Part shown: in pieces, positions 25,873 to 32,346 of the stretch
Numbering within the stretch: position 1 is the first letter of the stretch
Layout: each line of letters begins with the position of its first letter
Source: UBA4055 sp036721445
GTDB lineage: Bacteria; UBA4055
Assembly (NCBI GenBank): GCA_036721445.1
Contig: DAIMKZ010000012.1
Span: forward strand, 1-32,346
Reading direction: 5' to 3'
DNA length: 32,346 bases
The notes under the pieces: generated by a model
The model's database searches: none
What the model was told of the DNA's origin: nothing
Seen by the model: the letters and a program-made list of their open reading frames with translations, nothing else
Translations under genes and position numbers: made by a program

Positions 25873-27675
25873 TTATCTTGTATGGATCAAATCCTGCAGA
25901 AATGTCCACTCGGAATTGATCGTCAGTAATATCGTACCTATAATGAAAAGTATACCTATCGCTACCTTAGCGTAATCCGACAGTTTCAGATTCGTCAATA
26001 TTTGCGGATCGCGCGAAATATAAGCGGCGGCGGCGTAAAGCTCCTCACCCATAAGAGTATAATCGCAGGATGTGATAAAGAAAGGCAGCTGAGAAACAGC
26101 AGTAGTTCCTGCAACCTGTATAGCTCCTGCGGTAAAACCTGCTTCTGAGATAAGAAGCGATTCAGCATAATAATATCCGAAATGGAAAGCTGTCGCGGGT
26201 TTCTTCCTTGAAAGGATTCCCGCCACTCCGGCCGCGAATGCGAACTGGTCGTAAGCAATAAAGAAAATGTTGTCTTTTTTATGATCTTCCGGATATCCGG
26301 CATCAAGGAATCCCGAAGCGACCATTTCCTCAGATATCTGAAGGATTATCGGGTCGCAGGTGGGGACATATATCTCAGCTTTGAACTCGGCTACTTTTTT
26401 AGCTATGCTTTTCAAAATCAGCATACTCGCGATCGTGTCTATATGAGTGTATCCCCCGAGTCCTGAATCATAAACGATAGGCTTACCCATTTCGGTGGCT
26501 CTCCCTACCGCGTCATCAATCGCATCAAGTCCGGGTATCTTCCTGATATACATCGCCTCTCTGCTTTTTTTCACCTGGATGAAAACATAGAAGAACAGGA
26601 TCATGAACATCAGTGTTCCGATCAGAACATTCATCCTGAAAGTCCTGAATACAGGAATATCGTCATAAAGGACATAAGTGCCGAAAGTACTTGTAAGACC
26701 GCTGTAGAATTTGTTCTTTATCTGAAAAATAAACTCATCCTCAGCTTCGGGATCATTTGTTCCGATCTTTTTTATCAGCTCGTCGCTTACGTCAAATGAT
26801 TCGATACCCAGCTCTTCAACCATCGGGATCTGAGCTTCCGAGATCAGATCGCTCAATCTGTAGCTTTCCTCTTCCTTCAGGTCAAAGAGAGTTATTCGCT
26901 TCATTTCGATCCAGTATTCTCTTGTTGAAATGTATTCTTCCCTTTTCTGAGTAATAAGATCTTTTTTCTTCTTATTAATATAATACTCAATCCTGTCATA
27001 ATTTTCTTTTATAAGTCCTGAAATTATCTCTTCGCGGCCTTCATTCTTTTTTAAAGAATCCAGCCTTGTATGGAATTGAAACATCTCATTATTATACTGC
27101 TCGTCGTTCAATAGCTCGTTCACTACATCCAGATCAGTTATATTATTCATTTCCGAAAGTTCGGTTTCTATTCTTCTGGTCTCCTCAAGAAGCTCTGACA
27201 CCAGTTTTTCCTGACCCTGAAGAAGCTCGGTTTCTTTTGAGTTTATATGATCTTTTACTTTTTGTGCGGCCAGGCTTATCTGTTTGTCCAGAGAATCGGG
27301 TATATAACCCCAGTAAAAATCTTTTGTAGTTATGAATCGGGCCACTTCCTCGAATATAAGGTCCGTTTTCAGCGCTTTGTACGCGACAAGTGCTCTTTTT
27401 TCGTAGTCATTGAGCGGCTCGTCGACTTTATCTTTTCTGATAATTTCATCGTTAAAATCAGGATAATCCGAATAGAAATCATCAACATAGCCTTTTACCC
27501 TGGGATACAGAATGTCAAAATCTCTTTTCGGACTCCAGTTCCTGTAAATATTAATGACGTCCTGTGCAACCTCTTTACATAGGATATCCTCCCTTGATTC
27601 CGCTGGGTCATTATCCTGGGCAAAAGCCGCCGCGAATGCAGACAGCAGCAGGCAAATCCTAAAAATACTTCTCAT
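25873..27675 (-). CDS. DUF6754-domain membrane protein with long periplasmic coiled coil
   Basis: 600 residues. A signal peptide (RICLLLSAFAAAFA) is followed by a large helical, highly charged region (about 30-330, coiled coil strongest at 140-260) and a membrane helix at about 349-367 (NVLIGTLMFMILFFYVFIQV). The DUF6754-like domain (about 372-553) begins MYIRKIPGLDAIDDAVGRAT and continues with MGKPIVYDSGLGGYTHIDT, AEIYVPTCDP, GFTAGAIQVAGTTAVSQLPF and MGEELYAAAAYIS. A final helix lies at 570-587. Topology puts the coiled coil outside and the DUF6754 domain in the cytoplasm. The family has no known function that I can name. It is the first gene of a four-gene operon with a promoter upstream. 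Confidence 0.82.
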   Translation of the reverse strand: MRSIFRICLLLSAFAAAFAQDNDPAESREDILCKEVAQDVINIYRNWSPKRDFDILYPRVKGYVDDFYSDYPDFNDEIIRKDKVDEPLNDYEKRALVAYKALKTDLIFEEVARFITTKDFYWGYIPDSLDKQISLAAQKVKDHINSKETELLQGQEKLVSELLEETRRIETELSEMNNITDLDVVNELLNDEQYNNEMFQFHTRLDSLKKNEGREEIISGLIKENYDRIEYYINKKKKDLITQKREEYISTREYWIEMKRITLFDLKEEESYRLSDLISEAQIPMVEELGIESFDVSDELIKKIGTNDPEAEDEFIFQIKNKFYSGLTSTFGTYVLYDDIPVFRTFRMNVLIGTLMFMILFFYVFIQVKKSREAMYIRKIPGLDAIDDAVGRATEMGKPIVYDSGLGGYTHIDTIASMLILKSIAKKVAEFKAEIYVPTCDPIILQISEEMVASGFLDAGYPEDHKKDNIFFIAYDQFAFAAGVAGILSRKKPATAFHFGYYYAESLLISEAGFTAGAIQVAGTTAVSQLPFFITSCDYTLMGEELYAAAAYISRDPQILTNLKLSDYAKVAIGILFIIGTILLTINSEWTFLQDLIHTR

Positions 27676-27734
27676 TTTGTTCCCGTATTTTTAATTTTTT
27701 TCATTCTATATTAATTAAGCAAAAATAAAGTCGA

Positions 27735-27763
27735 AAGATAAACGAGTTGTATAATTTTATCAA
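27735..27763 (-). promoter_or_regulatory. Putative promoter of the DUF6754 operon
   Basis: TTGATA (27763-27758), a 17-bp spacer and TATCTT (27740-27735) on the - strand, 60 bp ahead of the ATG. No strong terminator follows dapF, so read-through from the efp-iorAB-dapF operon is possible too. Confidence 0.45.
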
Positions 27764-27815
27764 GCAAAATCAGACGAAAAAACAAAATATATTCATAAAC
27801 GGTATTTTATCGATT

Positions 27816-28592
27816 TCAGACTGTAATGCGGCCTTCAAATACTAATTCCGCAGGACCTGTGAGAAACAGTTTTTCTTTTTCCAATGAAACCGTAAGTTCT
27901 ATTCCGTCAGCTGTTGTTATTTTCCTTTCGTTATAATCTCCCGTAAGCGTCATATCAAGCCAGCCTGCTGCAGAAATACCAGTCCCGCAGGCTCTGGTTT
28001 CAGCCTCCACTCCTCTTTCATATGTACGTATCCTGAGGTTACCGGAACTTGCTCTCTGAATAAAATTGACATTTGTTCCTTTGGAGAATTTACTGTCATA
28101 TCTTATAATGCTTCCTAATTTCTTAACATCGAGTTTATCAATTTGAGAAGTGTAGCAGACAACATGCTCTACACCTGTATTGAGGAAATAACATTCCTGC
28201 CCGACACCTTTGAATTTTAATCCCGCCCCATATTCTTCGGGTTTCTTTAATTCAAGTTTAATTTTATCTCCCGGCAGCAATTCTGCCTCATGCTTCCCGT
28301 CGCCCGCTTTGAAAGAACACCGTCTGCCTTTAAAATATCCCGATCTTGATGCCAGAAGCACCGAACATCTTGCGCCGTTCGCGCAGAAATTCGCTTTGCT
28401 GCCGTCGGAATTATAGTACTTCATTGTAAAATCATACCCGGAGCAGACTGATCTTCTGATTATAATAACACCGTCCGCCCCGATCCCGAAATTTCTGTCG
28501 CATAACTTTTGTACGGCTGCGCAGGACATGATTTTATTTCCTGTAAAGAAAATAAAATCGTTCCCGGCTCCGTGCATTTTATAGAATTTCAT
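27816..28592 (-). CDS. dapF: Diaminopimelate epimerase
   Basis: Interconverts LL- and meso-diaminopimelate for lysine and peptidoglycan synthesis, in the cytoplasm. The 258-residue protein has the opening KFYKMHGAGNDFIFF, the first catalytic Cys in NFCANGARC (about residue 70), and the second in ETRACGTGISAA (about residue 203). Length is slightly shorter than the common 270-280. The ATG overlaps the iorB stop by 4 bp, making it the last gene of the efp-like-iorA-iorB-dapF set. Confidence 0.95.
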   Translation of the reverse strand: MKFYKMHGAGNDFIFFTGNKIMSCAAVQKLCDRNFGIGADGVIIIRRSVCSGYDFTMKYYNSDGSKANFCANGARCSVLLASRSGYFKGRRCSFKAGDGKHEAELLPGDKIKLELKKPEEYGAGLKFKGVGQECYFLNTGVEHVVCYTSQIDKLDVKKLGSIIRYDSKFSKGTNVNFIQRASSGNLRIRTYERGVEAETRACGTGISAAGWLDMTLTGDYNERKITTADGIELTVSLEKEKLFLTGPAELVFEGRITV

Positions 28593-29176
28593 TTTTTCAG
28601 AAAATTCCCCGCAAATTCCTTGCCGGCTTTTAAGGCTTCAAGGTTCTTGTTCACAACTTCGTCACCCTTTCTTCCGAAGATGAATCTTATACCCTTTTCA
28701 AGCTTGCCGAAATCCACACCGAGATAATCCGAAGCAGCTCCAATCATTACCATGTTCATAGACATTGGAGATCCGATATTTTTCGCTATATCGTCCGCGT
28801 CGATAAGTATGTGATTTTTTATTTTAGCTATCTCACTCTTCACATCGTCCATCTGAGGATAGTTGGAAATATTGTCGAAAGGTGTACTGTTGGTTATCAC
28901 CCATCCGTCAGAAGACAGATAAGGCAGATATCTTAAAGACTCCATAGGCTCGATAGAAAGTATCATGTCAGCTCCGCCGAAAGGTATAAGGTCTGAACAC
29001 ACTTCTCTGTCCGATATCCTCAAATGAGACTGGACATCTCCGCCTCTCTGACTCATTCCGTGGACCTCTGCCTGCTTCATAAAGAGACCGGAATCTATTG
29101 CGGCGTAACCTATTACGGTCGCTATCGAAAGTATTCCCTGTCCTCCGACCCCGCTTAAAATTATATCTTTTTTCAT
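28589..29176 (-). CDS. iorB: Indolepyruvate ferredoxin oxidoreductase, beta subunit
   Basis: The gamma-type domain of 2-oxoacid:ferredoxin oxidoreductases, partner of IorA in oxidative decarboxylation of aryl pyruvates to aryl-CoA. The 195-residue protein starts with GVGGQGILSIATVIGYAA and contains VHGMSQRGGDVQSHLR at about 39-54, both diagnostic of IorB. It lies 12 bp after iorA and overlaps dapF by 4 bp. Full length for the family. Confidence 0.93.
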   Translation of the reverse strand: MKKDIILSGVGGQGILSIATVIGYAAIDSGLFMKQAEVHGMSQRGGDVQSHLRISDREVCSDLIPFGGADMILSIEPMESLRYLPYLSSDGWVITNSTPFDNISNYPQMDDVKSEIAKIKNHILIDADDIAKNIGSPMSMNMVMIGAASDYLGVDFGKLEKGIRFIFGRKGDEVVNKNLEALKAGKEFAGNFLKK

Positions 29177-29188
29177 GTTTTACCGTCC

Positions 29189-30784
29189 TTATTTATTGGC
29201 TTTTGTCTTTCTCTTCAACGTCTGCATACACTCTCTTGTTGGAATTATTACGGACAGACCGTTGTAGTTTATCTCCTGTCTGATCACTTTCACCATTTCG
29301 TCGTGATTTTTTTTAAGCGGTACTACCCTGATTATGTGATCCTTATGGACTCCGAGACCTTCACAGATCGAGACAAGCCTGTCAACCGCATGCGAATCCT
29401 GGCCGCCGGTCATCCCGGTAGTTGAGTTGTCCAGTATCATAACTACCATGTTCGTGTTCTCGATCACTGCGTCAAGCAGCCCTGTCATCCCGGAATGCGT
29501 GAAGGTCGAATCCCCTATTACGGCTATTGCCGGAAACAGCCCGGCGTCCGCAGCGCCTTTAGCCATTGTAACGGATGCGCCCATATCAACGCACGAATTT
29601 ATGGCCTGGAACGGCGGAAGCGCGGCTAATGTGTAGCAGCCTATATCCGCAAGGACATGCCCGTCGCCGTACTCCTTCATGACCTCGATGAGAGCGTTAT
29701 ATGCGTCAATATGCCCGCAGCCGTTGCAGAACTTGGGCGGTCTTGACGCAACAATTTGAGGAACGCTGAGAACGCTTGAAATTTTACCGGTAACGGCCTG
29801 CAAAACCAGATTCGGATTAAGCTCGCCGTCCCTCGGAAGTGAACCGTCCAGTCTTCCTCTTACCTTAAGACAATTCCCGAGATATCCCTTAAGCATTTCT
29901 TCCACCATAGGTGAGCCTTCTTCAAGAACCAGAACGGTATCGCACTCGGATGTTATTTTCTCAATTTGCTTTCTCGGAAGAGGATACTGGCTGATCTTCA
30001 GTACAGGATAGGGGCATTGAGTGCCGATAAAGTTTTCCATAAGGTAATTATAAGCGATACCGCAGGCTATTACACCTGTGGTTTTATCGCTTCCTTCATG
30101 ATACGAATTGAAAGGCGATGTTTCACTTTCCTGCTCGAATTTGTTCTGGTTGGCAAGCAGCATTTTGTACCTTTTTCTTGCTATGGCAGGAAGAAGAACG
30201 AACTGCCTTTTATCTTCAGGCAGCCTGAGTTCATTCTGTTCCAGCGGGTTTTTCGGAAGTACTCCGCTCCTGGAATGCGAAAGTCTTGTAGTAAGCCTCA
30301 TTAAGATCGGTATCTGATATCTTTCGCTCATGTCGAATGCGTGAAAAGCCATATCGTAGCATTCCTGCTGGTTCGAAGGTTCAAAGGTCGGCATTAGAGC
30401 GAATTTGCCGTAATTTCTTGAATCCTGTTCATTCTGAGACGAGTGCATCGAAGGATCATCAGCTACGGTAATTATTGTTCCCCCATTAGCACCGGTTATA
30501 GCTGAATTCATAAAACAGTCCGCAGCAACATTTAATCCCACATGTTTCATGGCGCACATAGATCTTTTTCCAGCATATGACATTCCCAGAGCTGATTCCG
30601 CTGCCGTTTTTTCATTGGCGGACCATTTTCTGTGGATGTTCCTTTCCGCTGCATAACCTGATCTCTGAACATACTCCATGATCTCAGTTGAAGGCGTACC
30701 TGGATACGCATACATACCGGACATTCCTGCATCGATCGCGCCCTGTGCGAGAGCTTCGTCTCCTAGTAAGAGCATCTTTTCCAT
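29189..30784 (-). CDS. iorA: Indolepyruvate ferredoxin oxidoreductase, alpha subunit, lacking the C-terminal ferredoxin domain
   Basis: ThDP-dependent subunit. AGGG precedes the ATG at 30784, which is preferred to the TTG at 30790. About 531 residues: a pyrimidine-binding domain (YAYPGTPSTEIMEYV; NVAADCFMNSAITG), the swivel region, and a ThDP-binding domain (PKFCNGCGHIDAYNAL at about 355; VIGDSTFTHSGMTGLLDA; LDNSTTGMTGGQDSHAVDR). Typical IorA proteins are over 600 residues and end in two [4Fe-4S] CxxCxxCxxxC motifs. This one stops at PTRECMQTLKRKTKANK with no ferredoxin domain, and only 12 bp separate it from iorB, so the domain is absent rather than split off. Electron transfer may use a separate ferredoxin. 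Confidence 0.93.
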   Translation of the reverse strand: MEKMLLLGDEALAQGAIDAGMSGMYAYPGTPSTEIMEYVQRSGYAAERNIHRKWSANEKTAAESALGMSYAGKRSMCAMKHVGLNVAADCFMNSAITGANGGTIITVADDPSMHSSQNEQDSRNYGKFALMPTFEPSNQQECYDMAFHAFDMSERYQIPILMRLTTRLSHSRSGVLPKNPLEQNELRLPEDKRQFVLLPAIARKRYKMLLANQNKFEQESETSPFNSYHEGSDKTTGVIACGIAYNYLMENFIGTQCPYPVLKISQYPLPRKQIEKITSECDTVLVLEEGSPMVEEMLKGYLGNCLKVRGRLDGSLPRDGELNPNLVLQAVTGKISSVLSVPQIVASRPPKFCNGCGHIDAYNALIEVMKEYGDGHVLADIGCYTLAALPPFQAINSCVDMGASVTMAKGAADAGLFPAIAVIGDSTFTHSGMTGLLDAVIENTNMVVMILDNSTTGMTGGQDSHAVDRLVSICEGLGVHKDHIIRVVPLKKNHDEMVKVIRQEINYNGLSVIIPTRECMQTLKRKTKANK

Positions 30785-30823
30785 TTTCAATCCCTTTTAT
30801 TTTTTATATTATAACATATTATT

Positions 30824-31369
30824 TTAGTCCCGGCAGATATATTCACCTGTATCAAGATGTATCTTTATTTTATCGCCGTTCTTTATGAATGCCGGAACGA
30901 TTATACTTTTTCCGTTCAGCAATTTAGCCTCTTTAATGAATTCTGTTCTTGTACTATCTTTTTCTATATCCTCGGTGGATTCTACTATCTGCACTACGAT
31001 CTTGGGCAATTCGATATCTGCGATCAATCCGTTCACATACTTGATAAATACCGTTTCATCGTTCCTGAGCAGTTTGACATTCTCCCCCAGTACCGAGACC
31101 GGCACCTCTACCTGTTCCTCACCGGAGCCGCTCTGAAATACGAGAGAATCAGTTTTCTTCTCTTTGAGTACGAATTCATATGATTCATAACTGGACTTTT
31201 CGACAGATGTTTCGCCATCTGATACTTCAAAGAACTCACTGCCGTTCAAGAAATTGAACATTTTGAGTCTGTATCTGCCGTCAGTTTCTTTAACAGCTTC
31301 GATAGTTTTACAGACATCTCCCCTTATATCTAACAGGTCTCCCGTTTTTATTTCCGCAGCAACTGTCAT
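30824..31369 (-). CDS. Elongation factor P-like protein without the canonical PGKG loop
   Basis: 181 residues with the three-domain EF-P length and the family's C-terminal signature (VPAFIKNGDKIKIHLDTGEYICRD, compare VPLFIxxGDxIKVDTRTGEY). The middle domain NGLIADIELPKIVVQIVE also fits. EF-P rescues ribosomes stalled at polyproline using a lysine, usually modified, at the tip of domain I in HVKPGKGGAF. Here the equivalent stretch is AVKETDGRYRLKM (residues 25-37), about four residues shorter and without PGKG. The fold is kept but the chemistry cannot be standard. It has its own promoter and is 39 bp ahead of iorA. It could be a divergent paralogue with the true efp elsewhere, or a lineage variant. 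Confidence 0.82.
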   Translation of the reverse strand: MTVAAEIKTGDLLDIRGDVCKTIEAVKETDGRYRLKMFNFLNGSEFFEVSDGETSVEKSSYESYEFVLKEKKTDSLVFQSGSGEEQVEVPVSVLGENVKLLRNDETVFIKYVNGLIADIELPKIVVQIVESTEDIEKDSTRTEFIKEAKLLNGKSIIVPAFIKNGDKIKIHLDTGEYICRD

Positions 31370-31403
31370 TGTGCCTTTCTTTCAGGTTAATACTACATTA
31401 AGA

Positions 31404-31432
31404 TAGTTAATTAAAAATAAACTCAATGTCAA
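31404..31432 (-). promoter_or_regulatory. Promoter of the efp-like-iorA-iorB-dapF operon
   Basis: TTGACA (31432-31427), a 17-bp spacer and TAACTA (31409-31404) on the - strand, 35 bp ahead of the ATG. It lies in the 110-bp gap after the receiver-PAS gene. Confidence 0.7.
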
Positions 31433-31479
31433 ATGAATATTTTTCACAACATTTACCATAAAACAAAAATATTAAATTG

Positions 31480-32343
31480 CTATTGCTGATCCGATATGTT
31501 TCTCTTTAAAGAAAAATATCCTTCAGGTTCTTCTCCGTGATTCATTATGGGAACCACAGTCACTTCTTCCTGATATTTAGTTCCGTCTTTCCTGACATTA
31601 TCAAAAACACCTCTCCATGTTTTTCCGCTTTTTATTGCGGACCACAATTCGTTATAAAATTTTTCCGAGTACTTTCCTTTTTCCAGGAATCTGGGAATAT
31701 CTCCTATCACTTCGTCGGAAGAAAAACCAGTACTTCGTTCGAATGATCTGTTAACATATTCTATCATACCATTTTTATTCGTGATTATTACATCCTCGTA
31801 AAGCTGATCAATAATACCTGCCAGTTTATAGATATGTTTGGTCCTTTCACTGACCTTATATTCAAGTTCGGCATTAAGATTCTTAAGCTGTCTTTCAGTT
31901 TTATGCCTCAATCTCATTTCTTCTATGAGTTTTTCATTATTGCTTTTCAGCTTTGTCTGGGCCGCTCTAAGCCTCAAATGGGTTCTTATTCTTGCCAGCA
32001 GCTCATAAGGATTGAAAGGTTTTGTTATGTAATCTACACCACCGCTTTCAAAACCTCTGATTATACTGTCCGGATCGGTCTTAACTGTCAGAAACAATAT
32101 TGGAATGTCCTTATATAAAGGATCTGAAGTGATCTTTTTACAAACTTCAAAACCATCTATCTCAGGCATAATTACATCCAGCAGTATCAGATCGAAATTC
32201 TCCTTTTTCATGATCTGCACCGCTTCTTTTCCGTCGGATGCAAAAGAGAGATCATACCCTTCATTCTGAAGAAAATTCGCTACTACCTGAATGTTCTTTG
32301 GAGAATCATCGATCACCAGTATTTTCTGATTTATTTCTGTCAT
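31480..32343 (-). CDS. Response regulator: receiver domain, coiled coil, PAS/PAC domain
   Basis: 287 residues. The receiver domain (1-122) has all key residues: Asp12-Asp13 in VIDDSP, phosphoacceptor Asp56 in LLLDVIMPEIDG-like context, Thr86 in LFLTVK and Lys108 in YITKPFNPYELL. Residues about 128-170 form a coiled coil, and 170-287 a PAS domain (NGMIEYVNRSFERSTGFSSD) with a PAC tail (EEPEGYFSLKRNISDQQ). No DNA-binding, GGDEF, EAL, HD-GYP or kinase domain follows, so it probably acts by protein contact. The ATG is 3 bases from the window end; an upstream partner gene, perhaps a histidine kinase, would lie outside. Confidence 0.88.
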   Translation of the reverse strand: MTEINQKILVIDDSPKNIQVVANFLQNEGYDLSFASDGKEAVQIMKKENFDLILLDVIMPEIDGFEVCKKITSDPLYKDIPILFLTVKTDPDSIIRGFESGGVDYITKPFNPYELLARIRTHLRLRAAQTKLKSNNEKLIEEMRLRHKTERQLKNLNAELEYKVSERTKHIYKLAGIIDQLYEDVIITNKNGMIEYVNRSFERSTGFSSDEVIGDIPRFLEKGKYSEKFYNELWSAIKSGKTWRGVFDNVRKDGTKYQEEVTVVPIMNHGEEPEGYFSLKRNISDQQ

Positions 32344-32346
32344 TTT

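Overview
The window is about 32 kb of bacterial chromosome, densely packed with genes, moderately AT-rich, and free of insertion sequences, phage genes and CRISPR arrays. It suggests a Gram-negative-type bacterium of the FCB superphylum or a neighbouring candidate phylum (Cloacimonadota- or Delongbacteria-like). The evidence is a secreted beta-helix protein ending in a Por/FlgD-type C-terminal sorting domain, a DUF4301 protein, a FlgT_N/DUF5683 envelope protein and a large surface lipoprotein. The readable promoters are of the TTGACA-17 bp-TATAAT sigma-70 type, which argues against Bacteroidota proper. The taxonomic call is inference.

Layout. (1) 1-7.7 kb, + strand: a five-gene overlapping operon with a TPR/coiled-coil envelope protein, ribF (FMN/FAD synthesis), a YfcE-type phosphodiesterase, DUF4301, and a membrane-anchored glycoside-hydrolase-family-2-like protein that seems to have lost both catalytic carboxylates. 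(2) 7.7-12.2 kb, - strand: thioredoxin reductase, a beta-helix secreted protein interrupted by two in-frame UGA codons, and a fused SpmA-SpmB membrane protein. (3) 12.4-18.0 kb: GC-richer surface-protein genes, namely a VCBS/FG-GAP repeat protein (+), a lipoprotein with BACON-like domains, six Ig/PKD-like repeats and a formylglycine-generating-enzyme fold (-), and a FlgT_N/DUF5683 protein (-). (4) 18.2-23.6 kb, + strand: a lone radical SAM protein, tRNA-Arg(UCU) with its own promoter and terminator, then a U32 peptidase-family gene, recO and a glycyl-tRNA-synthetase-like gene whose active-site motifs are degenerate. (5) 23.6-27.7 kb, - strand: a four-gene operon encoding a predicted membrane complex of unknown function built around a DUF6754 protein. 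(6) 27.8-31.4 kb, - strand: an operon of an EF-P-like gene, iorA, iorB and dapF. (7) 31.5-32.3 kb: a receiver-PAS protein.

The best candidates for undescribed biology are the DUF6754 membrane-complex operon, the GlyRS-derived pseudo-synthetase coupled to recO, the GH2-like pseudo-glycosidase fused to a polytopic membrane domain, and the EF-P-like protein lacking the PGKG lysine loop. The double-UGA beta-helix gene is either a decaying gene (or assembly error) or, less likely, recoded. Function calls come from motif recognition by eye; no database search was run.
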